This document shows positions 44,691 through 53,711 of a DNA stretch of 54,808 nucleotides, one piece after another. The translations under genes were made by a program, and so were the position numbers. Below the pieces are notes generated by a model that was not told where the DNA came from, made no database searches, and was given only the letters and a program-made list of their open reading frames with translations. The DNA is from Bacteroidales bacterium (GTDB taxonomy: Bacteria; Bacteroidota; Bacteroidia; Bacteroidales; UBA12170). Every line of letters starts with the position of its first letter. Within the stretch, counting starts at the first letter, position 1. Location of the stretch: assembly GCA_021157585.1 (NCBI GenBank), contig JAGGWH010000121.1, forward strand, positions 1 to 54,808, in the 5' to 3' direction.

Positions 44691-46533
44691 GAATCAATTT
44701 ATTATGGCTCCCATTAAGTTGGGATATAGTGATGGAAAAGGTAATATTACTTCGAAACATTTAGATTTTTATCTGCAACGATCTTCATATCTTGGAGCTG
44801 TTACATTAGAGCCGTTATATATGCATCCGAGTTTACGCGAATTACCAACGCAATTAGGGCTTGATTCTGATGAAAAAATTCCTGCTTATCAGGATTTGAT
44901 AACTGAGATGCACAAAACAGATACTAAAGTCATTGCACATATCAATCATCCGGGAAGAATGGCTAATCCTAAAATTCCGGGAAATATTTTCTTGTCGTCT
45001 ACAGATAAAGCTTGTTCAAATGGTGGAGCAACTCCTATCCGCATGGATAAAAAAATGATGAAAGATGTTTTGCAAATGCATGTTGCGGCATCATTAAGAG
45101 CTCAGAAAGCCGGTTTTGATTTTATCGAAATTCAATTTGGACATGGATACCTTATGGCTCAATATTTATCGCCTAATGTAAATGATAGAACAGATGAATA
45201 CGGTGGCGATTCAGAAAACCGTATGCGTTTTCCTTTAGAAGTTTTATCTGCTGTTAAAGCAAAGGTTGATATTCCAATAATTGTTAGAATAAGTGGTGAT
45301 GAGATGATTACTGATGGCTTTCATCTGCCTGAAATGATTGTTTTTGCGAAAAAGCTTGAAGAAAAAGGTGCAGCAGCAATTCATGTTACGGCGGGTTCGG
45401 CTTGCTCAACGCCACCTTGGTTTTTTCAACATATGTTTATTCCAAAGGGTAAGACTTGGGAAATGGGAGCTAAAATTCAAGAGAAGCTTGATATTCCTGT
45501 AATTTTTGTAGGTAGAATTAATTCTCCAAAAGATATTCATTTTTTAGAAGAAAAATATAATGCAAAATATATAGCATTAGGTCGCGCTTTAGTTGCCGAT
45601 CCTGATTTTGTAGGTAAATATCTTAATAAACAGAAAGGCCAAATCCGACCTTGTCTTGCGTGTGCCGAAGGATGTTTGGGAGGAGTTAAACAAGGAAAAG
45701 GATTAGGTTGCGTTGTAAATCCATTGGTAAACACAGGACTTTCTAAGCCTTCAAAAGCTAATCAAATAAAAAAATATGCTGTTGTTGGAGCAGGTTTAGC
45801 TGGGATGCAATCGGCTATTACACTCAGAGAGCGTGGTCATACTGTTGATTTATATGAAAAAAATGAAGCCGGTGGGCAGTTTAATCTGGCATATCTTCCA
45901 CCAAAAAAAGAGAGCTTAAAAGAGATAGTTGATTATTATAAACAAGAATTAATAAATCAAAATGTAAATCTCATTTTAAAAGAAGCAAAGGCGGAAATAC
46001 TTAATGAAAATGATTATGATGCTGTTATTATGGCAACGGGTGCAATACCTGCAATTCCTCCAATAAAAGGTTTAAAAGAATATTATTGGACTGAGTTTTT
46101 AAATGATGATCAATTACCTAAAAATGAAAAAGTATTAGTTGTTGGCGGTGGACTTATAGGATTGGAAGTGGCCTCTAAGCTTATTGAAGGGAATAATAAA
46201 ATAATAGTCGTTGAGATGCTTGAGGAAATAGCCAGAGGTATGGAAATGATTGAAAAAGCATTAACGGTAAAACGTTTAAAAGAGAATAAAGTGGAGATCT
46301 ATTTAAAGCATCAAGTTGTAGAAATAGATGGTGAGAGGGTTTTGCTAAAACACGAGGATAAAGAGATAAGCCTTAACGGTATTCAAAAAATAATTATTAC
46401 TACGGGAATGAAAAGTTTTGTTCCATTAGTTGATGAGCTCTCAATACCTGTCTATACTATTGGCGATGCTAAAAAAATAGGTAAGGCACAAGAGGCCATA
46501 CATGAAGCTTATGAATTGTCGCTAAATCTATAA
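44677..46533 (+). CDS. OYE-type Fe-S flavoenzyme (2,4-dienoyl-CoA reductase/NADH:flavin oxidoreductase-like)
   Basis: A 618-residue enzyme from ATG 44677 (MLQLKNQFIMAPIKLG). Residues about 1-330 are the FMN TIM barrel (HINHPGR, HGYLMAQYLSPNVNDRTDEYGG with the active-site Tyr). The cluster motif C-x2-C-x3-C-x11-C follows (CLACAEGC ... GC). The C-terminal half binds FAD and NAD(P)H: AVVGAGLAGMQSA and VVGGGLIGLEVAS. This is the fold of FadH, trimethylamine dehydrogenase and bile-acid BaiCD-type reductases. Substrate unknown. It overlaps the DUF89 gene by 14 nt. Confidence 0.9.
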   Translation: MLQLKNQFIMAPIKLGYSDGKGNITSKHLDFYLQRSSYLGAVTLEPLYMHPSLRELPTQLGLDSDEKIPAYQDLITEMHKTDTKVIAHINHPGRMANPKIPGNIFLSSTDKACSNGGATPIRMDKKMMKDVLQMHVAASLRAQKAGFDFIEIQFGHGYLMAQYLSPNVNDRTDEYGGDSENRMRFPLEVLSAVKAKVDIPIIVRISGDEMITDGFHLPEMIVFAKKLEEKGAAAIHVTAGSACSTPPWFFQHMFIPKGKTWEMGAKIQEKLDIPVIFVGRINSPKDIHFLEEKYNAKYIALGRALVADPDFVGKYLNKQKGQIRPCLACAEGCLGGVKQGKGLGCVVNPLVNTGLSKPSKANQIKKYAVVGAGLAGMQSAITLRERGHTVDLYEKNEAGGQFNLAYLPPKKESLKEIVDYYKQELINQNVNLILKEAKAEILNENDYDAVIMATGAIPAIPPIKGLKEYYWTEFLNDDQLPKNEKVLVVGGGLIGLEVASKLIEGNNKIIVVEMLEEIARGMEMIEKALTVKRLKENKVEIYLKHQVVEIDGERVLLKHEDKEISLNGIQKIIITTGMKSFVPLVDELSIPVYTIGDAKKIGKAQEAIHEAYELSLNL

Positions 46534-46556
46534 ATTAATCAATATGAATTGGGTCT

Positions 46557-46606
46557 CTATCCGTTAGTTGACGGATAGGACGGGCTGCATCCCGAAAAAT
46601 CGGGAT
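46557..46606. repeat. double-hairpin intergenic element
   Basis: CTATCCGT-tagttg-ACGGATAG (46557-46578) and ATCCCGA-aaaa-TCGGGAT (46589-46606) are two perfect stems. It lies in the only sizeable gap of the cluster, between the flavoenzyme and the CGGC gene, and looks like a dispersed repeat. It could also shape the transcript. Confidence 0.65.
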
Positions 46607-46638
46607 AGGCTCTGACTAAAACACAAAATTATAATCAT

Positions 46639-47085
46639 ATGAAAAAGACCAAACTTGGAATTATTATTTGCGATCGTTATAAAACCTGTGCAGGAGGAAA
46701 ATGTTTTCGCTCTCTACAAAAACGCGAAGGTGCTTTTGATATTTATGCTAAAGACGAAGATGTTGAATTGGTTGGCTATACCACTTGCGGTGGATGCCCG
46801 GGAGGAAATATAGAATATGCTCCCGAAGAAATGAAAAAAAATGGTGCTGAAGTAATTCATTTAGCAACCGGCTTTGTGGTTGGTTATCCTCCCTGTCCTT
46901 ATATCGAACATTTTAAACAATTTATTCCTGAAAAATATGGGATGAAAGTTGTTGTTGGAACTCACCCTATTCCTGAAAAATATAAGATTACTCACGAGGC
47001 ATTAAAAACTTGGAATTCTGCTGAGTGGCAAGAAAATATTAAGCCAACAATGGCTGATGAAAAAACACGTTTGGATTATAACTAA
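46639..47085 (+). CDS. CGGC-domain putative metal-binding protein
   Basis: A 148-residue protein with the CGGC domain: IIICDRYKTCAGGKCF at the start (Cys11, 17, 22), YTTCGGCPGGNIEY (Cys50, 53) and GYPPCPYIEHF (Cys86, His91). Family members are thought to bind metal, mainly from anaerobes, without known reaction. It follows the flavoenzyme by 105 nt with the hairpin element between, so it may be part of the same operon or separately expressed. It closes the cluster; the next gene is convergent. Confidence 0.87.
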   Translation: MKKTKLGIIICDRYKTCAGGKCFRSLQKREGAFDIYAKDEDVELVGYTTCGGCPGGNIEYAPEEMKKNGAEVIHLATGFVVGYPPCPYIEHFKQFIPEKYGMKVVVGTHPIPEKYKITHEALKTWNSAEWQENIKPTMADEKTRLDYN

Positions 47086-47089
47086 AAAA

Positions 47090-48085
47090 TTAAAAGAGAT
47101 TTGATTTTTTGAAGTCGATAATGATTTTTTCTACTTCTTCTAAATTGTTAGTCTCCATTAATTTAGCACGTAATACAGCGGCTCCGTTAAAATCGTTGAT
47201 ATATATTTTGAAAAAGCGTTTTAATACTTGAAAATTTCTTTGCTGTCCCCAGGTTTTAATGTATAAACGACTATGTTTTAGCAGAATATTTAATTTATCA
47301 TTGATAGTTGGATTGGCATCAGGATTAAAAAACCAAGGATTTTGGAAAATACCACGTCCAATCATAAAGCCGTCTATTGGGTATTTAGAATGTATTTTTC
47401 GAGCATCATCCATAGAAAAAATGTCGCCATTACCAATAATTGGAATATGAGGTTTTAATTTATTTCTTACTTCTAATGCTTTTCCCATTTCTTCCCATTC
47501 TGCCGGAAAATCAGTTTGCATTTTTTGTGTGCGTGTATGTAAAATTATTGCTGCAGGATCTTGTGATAGTAAAAAACTTATCCAATCCTCGGTAATATGT
47601 TGACTAAATCCTGTTCTTGTTTTAACGCTGACAGGTAACTTCGTTGCTTCTTTTGTAGCTTGAATAATTTCACCTGCTAAATCAGGAAATTTTATTAAAG
47701 CAGAACAAGAACCTTGTTTTACAACTTTTTTTACAGGGCAACCCATATTGATATCAATACCATCAAAACTGTAATTTTCATCTATATATTTTGTGGCTTC
47801 ATAAAATTTTTCCGGTTTGTTACCCCAAATTTGAGCTACTAACTTTACATTTTTTTCTTTGAGTAATTTCTGTTCGGAATGGCTTACCAATAAACGACTC
47901 TTTACTTTATCTCTTCCAATAGGATGGCATAAACCATCGGTATTGGTAAACTCGGTATAAAGAACTTGTAAATAATCGGGATGACTAAGATGTAGAATGA
48001 TCTCCCTGAAAGCGGTATCGGTTACGTCTTCCATAGGAGCCAGCAAAAAGCTATGAGTTTTTATTTCATTCCAAAAATTCGACAT
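47090..48085 (-). CDS. dus: tRNA-dihydrouridine synthase
   Basis: A 331-residue FMN enzyme reducing uridines in the tRNA D-loop. It has LLAPMEDVTDTAFR at the N-terminus, the FDGIDINMGCPVKKVVKQGSC region with the catalytic Cys, KTRTGF, HTRT and IIGNGDIFS, then the C-terminal helical RNA-binding part. The subtype (DusA/B/C) is not resolved. A TATTTTTG -7 box (minus strand, 48113-48106) lies 21 nt upstream. Its stop faces the CGGC stop at a distance of 4 nt. Confidence 0.93.
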   Translation of the reverse strand: MSNFWNEIKTHSFLLAPMEDVTDTAFREIILHLSHPDYLQVLYTEFTNTDGLCHPIGRDKVKSRLLVSHSEQKLLKEKNVKLVAQIWGNKPEKFYEATKYIDENYSFDGIDINMGCPVKKVVKQGSCSALIKFPDLAGEIIQATKEATKLPVSVKTRTGFSQHITEDWISFLLSQDPAAIILHTRTQKMQTDFPAEWEEMGKALEVRNKLKPHIPIIGNGDIFSMDDARKIHSKYPIDGFMIGRGIFQNPWFFNPDANPTINDKLNILLKHSRLYIKTWGQQRNFQVLKRFFKIYINDFNGAAVLRAKLMETNNLEEVEKIIIDFKKSNLF

Positions 48086-48303
48086 CTTATTTATTTTTTT
48101 GTTTGCAAAAATAAGATTTATTTTTTTTGAAAATAGATTTGTTTCTATTATAAAAGTATTGTCGTATACCTCTGTAAGTCGTTAAATTCGTAGGATTTAA
48201 AAATTATTAACATAAGTTAAAAAAGTTTTTCATTACAATTGTTTTCAATTCTATTAGATGTTTTATATATTTGATTTTTATTTTATTTAAAAAAGGTACT
48301 ACT

Positions 48304-48750
48304 ATGGCAGAATTTTCATTTAAACAACTAATTTACGGGGGAATGATTTCGATAGCAGGAGTTGACGGAAGTGTGACGTCGACAGAGACGAAGCATGTAA
48401 ATCAGGTTTTTGATAAATACCTTAAGATGAGTGGTGGTGAAAGAAAAGAAGTACTTGCTATTTGGGATAGTAGAGGTGAAGAAGCTTTTACGGAGTTACT
48501 TATAGAAGAGCTCAAGGCTTTCCCTAAGCGTGACCAGATTGAAGCCTTTTCTTATATCATGAAATATATCAGTTGGTCTAAAACACAATACAACCAAAGT
48601 AAGCAGAAAGCGGTGAAAGGGGTTGATCCGATTCGTGCAGAAATGGAATTGTATCATAAACGTGCAGAATATATTATGCGTTCTTTAAGCTTTTCGGCTA
48701 AAGAATATGCAACCACTACACGTACCGCACGAGGTCAACAAAAACGTTAA
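48304..48750 (+). CDS. TerB-like small protein
   Basis: A 148-residue protein from ATG 48304; a TTG-initiated extension is not supported. Helical throughout, with an AGVDGSVTSTETKHVNQVF segment resembling the acidic calcium/metal loop-helix pattern of TerB-like domains (A-x-x-D-G-x-x-x-x-x-E). The C-terminal part is Arg/Lys-rich and ends TARGQQKR. No signal or membrane segment. A TATATTTG -7 box is at 48266-48273 and a strong terminator follows, so it is monocistronic. Function unknown. Confidence 0.6.
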   Translation: MAEFSFKQLIYGGMISIAGVDGSVTSTETKHVNQVFDKYLKMSGGERKEVLAIWDSRGEEAFTELLIEELKAFPKRDQIEAFSYIMKYISWSKTQYNQSKQKAVKGVDPIRAEMELYHKRAEYIMRSLSFSAKEYATTTRTARGQQKR

Positions 48751-48768
48751 ACTTATACTGATAAAAAA

Positions 48769-48801
48769 ACAGCCGGTCTTTTTAGATCGGCTGTTTTTTT
48801 A
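48769..48801 (+). terminator. terminator of the TerB-like gene
   Basis: ACAGCCGGTCT (48769-48779) pairs with AGATCGGCTGT (48784-48794, one G-U), with a T4 loop and a T-run after. Confidence 0.92.
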
Positions 48802-48887
48802 TATTTGAAAAGGGAATAACATTTGTTATTATACCAATAATAAAACCAAATCATTGATATAAATTGTTTCTTATATTTGCTGAAAAA

Positions 48888-49736
48888 ATGTTGCACTCGC
48901 GAAAATTTTATTATTCCCTCTTTGTTATCGGTGCTCTTTATATTTTAATTGTACAACAGTTTTTTAAAAATGAAAATCGTTTTATTTTTCAATCTCCAAC
49001 TTATACAAGCGAGCTTAAATATTCGTTTAATGTCGATTTTCAAGAGCTTAATTTATCTATAAATAAAGAATTAGTTCTTCATGGGATTTGGTTTAAACAT
49101 AAAGAATCAAAAGCATTAGTACTTTTTTTTCCTGATACCGATATAGATATCAGGCAGTTAAAAATGGAAGAAAATCATTATTACGCTCAAGGTTTTGATG
49201 TTCTTATGGTGGCTTATCGTGGAACGGCTGAAAGTTTAGGAAAGCCTAATAATGAGAATGATCTTTTTTCAGATGCGCAGCAGTGGTATAAGTTTGCGAA
49301 ATCACAGTTTTCTGAAAACAATATTATTTTGGTAGGCAGTGGATTTGGAAGTTCTGTTGCAGCACAGCTTGCCGGAAATAATATGCCAAAAGCTTTAATC
49401 CTTGAAAAGCCCTATTTCTCTTTTGGTGATTATCAATCAAAACATAAGTATTGGTGGTTGCCATATTCTTATTTTACTTCATTTCATTTAAATACTTGGG
49501 AATATGTTCGTAAAACAAAAAGTGAAATAATTTTAATTCAAGACGAAACGAAAAAGGATAAAAAAGGATGCTTAACGGATTTTCTTAAGCAATCTGATAA
49601 AGTATATTGGTTAAAGAATAGTAAAGATGTTTATTTTAGTTTTCAAGCCGACAAAGCCATATTCTATAATGAAATTCTACAGGCGCTTTTATATTCCATT
49701 GAGTTTGAAAATTCAATTATTTTAAAAATACAATAA
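48888..49736 (+). CDS. alpha/beta-hydrolase-fold membrane-anchored protein lacking the nucleophile
   Basis: A 282-residue protein from ATG 48888. One N-terminal membrane helix (KFYYSLFVIGALYILIVQQF) anchors it, then an alpha/beta-hydrolase domain: ALVLFFPDTDID, FDVLMVAYRGTAESLGKP and IILVGSGFGSSVAAQLAG. The nucleophile elbow, usually G-x-S-x-G, reads G-S-G-F-G-S: Gly152 replaces the Ser. The Asp and His blocks are also not recognisable. It resembles the Bem46/ABHD13 branch, where the same fold carries Ser. It may be a non-catalytic member. A TATATTTG motif (48872-48879) lies only 8 nt ahead. Confidence 0.72.
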   Translation: MLHSRKFYYSLFVIGALYILIVQQFFKNENRFIFQSPTYTSELKYSFNVDFQELNLSINKELVLHGIWFKHKESKALVLFFPDTDIDIRQLKMEENHYYAQGFDVLMVAYRGTAESLGKPNNENDLFSDAQQWYKFAKSQFSENNIILVGSGFGSSVAAQLAGNNMPKALILEKPYFSFGDYQSKHKYWWLPYSYFTSFHLNTWEYVRKTKSEIILIQDETKKDKKGCLTDFLKQSDKVYWLKNSKDVYFSFQADKAIFYNEILQALLYSIEFENSIILKIQ

Positions 49737-49750
49737 AGCAACTAACTTTG
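49721..49750 (+). promoter_or_regulatory. candidate promoter of the symporter gene
   Basis: TTTA (49721-49724), 18 nt and TAACTTTG (49743-49750), an exact -7 box, 21 nt before ATG 49771. The layout is the same as at panB (TTTA-N18-TAnnTTTG). Confidence 0.45.
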
Positions 49751-49770
49751 AATTGCCAATAATTTAAACA

Positions 49771-51051
49771 ATGAAAAAGAAAAAACTAGCCCTACACTGG
49801 AAAATTTTAATAGGAATGCTTCTTGGTATTACCTATGGACTAATTGCTGTAAATTTCGATATGGAAGGCCTTACCCGAGACTGGATTAAGCCTTTTGGTA
49901 CTATATTTATAAATCTGCTTAAGCTTATAGCCGTTCCTTTAATATTATTTTCGTTGGTTAGTGGAATCGCAAACTTGAAAGATATTTCAAAACTTTCTCG
50001 TATGGGTTTAAAAACAGTAGGAATGTATATTTTGACTACCGTGATAGCAGTATCTTTAGGTTTGCTTTTAGTAAATCTTATTGATCCGGGAGCTTCTTTT
50101 CCTCAAGACGAACAATATAAATTTGAGGAGAGATATGGCTCTGATGTGAGTAAAAAGCAACAAGATGCGGCCTCGGTTAAAGACGAATCGCCTATGCAGT
50201 TTTTAGTTGATATGGTTCCTAGTAATTTGGTCAGTGCTATGTCGCAGAATTCGCGTATGCTTCAAGTTATCTTTTTTGCCATCTTTTTTGGGGTCTCTAT
50301 TATTTTATTACCCGAAAAAACTACAGAACCTGTAACTCGCTTTTTTGTTAGTATGAATTCTGTGATTTTAAAAATGATAGATCTGATTATGGAATTTGCT
50401 CCTATAGGTGTATTTGCTTTGCTCGGAGCAATAATTGTGGAATTAAAAGGCGATTCGGCATTATTTACATCTCTTGGGCTTTATGGCTTAACAGTAGTTT
50501 TAGGATTGTTTCTGATGATTTTTGTTGTGTATCCTGTTTTCCTAAAACTATTCACTAAAATTAGCTATCGCGATTTTTATAAAGGAATTGCTCCTGCTCA
50601 AATGTTAGCCTTTTCAACAAGTTCTAGTGCTGCCACATTACCTGTAACTATGGAATGTTGTGAGAAAAATCTTAAAATTTCTAAAGAAGTTACCAGCTTT
50701 GTGCTTCCTATTGGAGCAACAATAAATATGGATGGAACTAGCTTATATCAGGCTGTTGCGGCTGTTTTTATTGCTTCTGCTTTTGGAATGGATTTAACAC
50801 TTGGACAACAATTAACCATTGTTCTTACAGCTACTTTGGCGTCTATTGGTTCTGCTGCCGTACCGGGGGCGGGAATTGTAATGTTAGTAATTGTATTAAC
50901 TGCTATTGGAGTTCCAACGGAAGGGATTGCTTTAATTTTTGCTGTTGACAGACCTTTAGATATGATTCGTACTATGGTAAATGTTACCGGCGATTCAACA
51001 ATTTCAGCAATTATTCATAGGATGGAAGCAAAAAACGGAAATTTAGTTTAA
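49771..51051 (+). CDS. dicarboxylate/amino-acid:cation symporter (DAACS family)
   Basis: A 426-residue membrane transporter of the GltP/GltT/DctA family, importing glutamate, aspartate or C4-dicarboxylates with sodium or protons. Signatures are the Ser-rich hairpin FSTSSSAATLPVT, the NMDGTSLYQ Asn-Met-Asp motif of helix TM7, and PGAGIVMLVIVL with the second hairpin. About eight helices are visible and length is normal. Coupling ion and substrate are not decidable by eye. Convergent with dnaB across a 9-nt gap. Confidence 0.93.
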   Translation: MKKKKLALHWKILIGMLLGITYGLIAVNFDMEGLTRDWIKPFGTIFINLLKLIAVPLILFSLVSGIANLKDISKLSRMGLKTVGMYILTTVIAVSLGLLLVNLIDPGASFPQDEQYKFEERYGSDVSKKQQDAASVKDESPMQFLVDMVPSNLVSAMSQNSRMLQVIFFAIFFGVSIILLPEKTTEPVTRFFVSMNSVILKMIDLIMEFAPIGVFALLGAIIVELKGDSALFTSLGLYGLTVVLGLFLMIFVVYPVFLKLFTKISYRDFYKGIAPAQMLAFSTSSSAATLPVTMECCEKNLKISKEVTSFVLPIGATINMDGTSLYQAVAAVFIASAFGMDLTLGQQLTIVLTATLASIGSAAVPGAGIVMLVIVLTAIGVPTEGIALIFAVDRPLDMIRTMVNVTGDSTISAIIHRMEAKNGNLV

Positions 51052-51060
51052 CAATTCAGA

Positions 51061-52587
51061 TTAATAAGGATTATCCGTATCATCATCATTCATCCGCGAT
51101 TGTCTGGTCATTGTCATAGGCGAATATTCATTGCTAAATTCATCAGATGGAGATAAACTGGAGAGCGATCCACCGGATAAGTCAAAAGGTACATCATCAA
51201 CAAATTTTGTGTATTGACCGATAAATTTAAGGGTAACAGAATCGAGAGCTCCATTTCTATGCTTAGCAATAATTATTTCGCCTTTACCTGTTGTGTCGCT
51301 TCCTTGTTCGTCTTCTGTAATATCGTAATATTCAGGTCGATAAATAAATATTACCATATCGGCATCTTGCTCAATAGCTCCGGATTCACGTAAATCTGAT
51401 AGCTGAGGTTTTTTTGAACCTCCTCGTGTTTCAACAGATCTGTTTAATTGCGAAAGTATTAAAACAGGTACATTAAGCTCTTTTGCCAAGGCTTTTAACG
51501 AACGAGAGATTGTGCTGATTTCCTGCTCTCTGTTTCCTGTCCCGTCTCCACCACGCATAAGTTGAATATAATCAATTACAATAAGCTCAATTTTATGCTG
51601 CTCTTTTAATCTACGACATTTTGCACGTAACTCAAATACAGAAAGTGCGGGAGTATCATCAATAAAAATAGGAGCTTCAACTAAAGATTTTATACGCTCA
51701 TTGAGTTGAGTCCATTCGTGATCTGCCAATTCTCCCTTTTTTAATTTATTAGAAGTTATCTCCGCTTCTGAAGAAATTAAACGAGTAGTTAATTGTACGG
51801 CCGACATCTCAAGTGAAAATACAGCTACAGGTCTTTTTGCCATTGCAGCATTTCGAGCCATGGTAAGTGCAAAAGCAGTTTTTCCCATACCCGGTCTGGC
51901 AGCAATAACAATTAAATCAGATTTTTGCCAACCGGCAGTAAGTCTGTCTAATTCGGTAAATCCCGAAGGGATACCACGTAAACTGCCTTCTGAATTTTTT
52001 GCGGCTTCAATTTCATCATAGGCTTCTTTAACTAGACTTTTCATATCCAGAGATTCTCTCCGGAAATTGTTTTCGCTAATATCAAACATCTGTTGCTCTG
52101 CCTTATCCAGTAACTCAAAAACATCGGTTCCGTCTTCAAAAGCATCTTTAATCGTCTCTGACGAAACGCGAATCAGCTCTCGTTGTACAAATTTTTGCAT
52201 CAAAATACGAGCGTGATATTCAATATTTGCTGAGGAGGCAACTCTATTAGTTAATTGAGTAATATAATATGCACCTCCAATTTCTTCTAATTCGCCTTCA
52301 GATTTTAACTTATTCGATACTGTAAGAATGTCAATAGGTTCTGTACTTGCAAAGAGATTTTGTATTGCTTTAAAAATTTTTTGATGCGCTTGTTTATAAA
52401 AAACCTCAGGGTGTAAAATGTCAATAACAGCAGTAAGTGCATTTTTTTCTAACATCAAAGCACCTAAAACAGCCTCCTCAAAATCTAATGCTTGTGGTGG
52501 TATTTTCCCTGAACTGGTCATAAAATTACCACTTAAGGCATTAGTTTTTTTAATAGCTGTATTTTTTCCTAAGTTTTTTTGATCCAT
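51061..52587 (-). CDS. dnaB: replicative DNA helicase
   Basis: A 508-residue hexameric helicase that unwinds DNA at the replication fork. The N-terminal DnaB domain starts PPQALDFEEAVLGALMLEK; the RecA-like core has Walker A AARPGMGKTAFAL, Walker B IDYIQLMRGG, SQLNRSVE and the terminal SDLRESGAIEQDADMV with the arginine-finger region. No intein interrupts it. The tail (about 480-508) is polar and Asp-rich. The start is the ATG at 52587. Confidence 0.97.
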   Translation of the reverse strand: MDQKNLGKNTAIKKTNALSGNFMTSSGKIPPQALDFEEAVLGALMLEKNALTAVIDILHPEVFYKQAHQKIFKAIQNLFASTEPIDILTVSNKLKSEGELEEIGGAYYITQLTNRVASSANIEYHARILMQKFVQRELIRVSSETIKDAFEDGTDVFELLDKAEQQMFDISENNFRRESLDMKSLVKEAYDEIEAAKNSEGSLRGIPSGFTELDRLTAGWQKSDLIVIAARPGMGKTAFALTMARNAAMAKRPVAVFSLEMSAVQLTTRLISSEAEITSNKLKKGELADHEWTQLNERIKSLVEAPIFIDDTPALSVFELRAKCRRLKEQHKIELIVIDYIQLMRGGDGTGNREQEISTISRSLKALAKELNVPVLILSQLNRSVETRGGSKKPQLSDLRESGAIEQDADMVIFIYRPEYYDITEDEQGSDTTGKGEIIIAKHRNGALDSVTLKFIGQYTKFVDDVPFDLSGGSLSSLSPSDEFSNEYSPMTMTRQSRMNDDDTDNPY

Positions 52588-52970
52588 AAGTGTAAAAATA
52601 ATTTTATCCTCAACCTAAGTTGATAAACATATTCTTTTGATTTCCAATTAGCAAACTTTTTATGTCATGAATTGATAACAGCTTGTAAATTTAGCTAAAA
52701 TAATCAGCTGACTCAAAAAATTAAAATATTAGTTTGAACAATATCACTTTTTGCGGGATAAAAATACATATAGTTGTATAAAAGATTGAATATCTGTTAC
52801 TTTTATCAATGGCATTTTGTATTTGATAGAAAGGAGATTTTGCAGATAATTCTAAAAATAAACCTATAAATGTGGTGTTTGGAACGACAATCAACAGATA
52901 TAATGGTTTTAGTATTTTATTAACAAGCCTTTAAAAGAAAAATTCTTTACTTTGTTAAAAACATAAATAA
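52588..52970. other. 383-nt intergenic region between dnaB and the lipoprotein gene
   Basis: AT-rich and between divergent genes, so it must contain promoters for both. I see no gene and no exact TAnnTTTG box for dnaB; TACTTTGT just ahead of 52971 is a weak candidate for the lipoprotein. AAAGGAGATTTTG near 52832 is Shine-Dalgarno-like but leads to only a very short frame. Confidence 0.4.
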
Positions 52971-53690
52971 ATGAAGAAAATAATTTTTTCTCTCCTTATG
53001 CTGATTACGCTAATTGCTTGTGAAAATAGCCCTAAGTCTTCAGATAAAGCAGTAGAAATAAATAACAAAGTAAATAATGAAATTAGAAGTTTTGTTGTTT
53101 TAGAAACTATAGATGTAGCTTCTTATGTCTATATTTTGGGTGAAGAGAATGGAGTGAAATATTGGTACGCCACTAATGTTTGTGATGTCCATAAAGGAGA
53201 TACTTTCTTTTATGATGACCCTTTGGTGATGAAAGATTTTTACAGTAAAGAACTCGACCGTCCTTTTGATGAGATTTTATTTTTGTCGAGGATTGTAAAA
53301 AATCCTGCCGAATTAAATAAACCCAAAACCGAAACTGTAAGTAAGACAAATGGGAAAATAAAAACAAAACAAATAGAGATAAGTATTGATAAGCCCGATA
53401 ATACAATTAGCATTGCTCAACTTTTTAAACAAAAAGATGTGTTTAAAGGGCAAGAAGTAATTATTAAAGGAGAAGTTGTAAAGTTTAGTCCTCAAATTAT
53501 GAATACAAATTGGATTCATATTCAAGATGGAACCTCCTTTAATGGTAAATATGATTTAACTATTACTTCTCAGGAAAATGTTAATGTAGGTGATATTTTA
53601 ACTTTTAAAGGTTTCATAGCCGTTGACAAAGATTTTGGTTATGGTTATTTTTATGAGTTTCTGATGGAGGAAGCTGAAATTATAGAATAA
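52971..53690 (+). CDS. lipoprotein with OB-fold-like domains
   Basis: A 239-residue lipoprotein: signal and lipobox (LIAC), then a first domain (about 40-100) with YVYILGEENGVKYWYA and a second (about 140-235) with VFKGQEVIIKGEVVKFSPQIMNTNWIHIQDG (in part) and ILTFKGFIAVDKDFGYGYFYEFLMEEA. The G-x-V-x-x-x-x-x-x-x-x-x-N-W-I-H-I-Q-D-G pattern is seen in OB-fold DUFs next to cytochrome or nitrite-reductase genes. Ligand unknown. It is followed after 21 nt by a ChaN-type lipoprotein, probably one operon. Confidence 0.7.
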   Translation: MKKIIFSLLMLITLIACENSPKSSDKAVEINNKVNNEIRSFVVLETIDVASYVYILGEENGVKYWYATNVCDVHKGDTFFYDDPLVMKDFYSKELDRPFDEILFLSRIVKNPAELNKPKTETVSKTNGKIKTKQIEISIDKPDNTISIAQLFKQKDVFKGQEVIIKGEVVKFSPQIMNTNWIHIQDGTSFNGKYDLTITSQENVNVGDILTFKGFIAVDKDFGYGYFYEFLMEEAEIIE

Positions 53691-53711
53691 ATCGTTTTAA
53701 AAAAAGACAAG

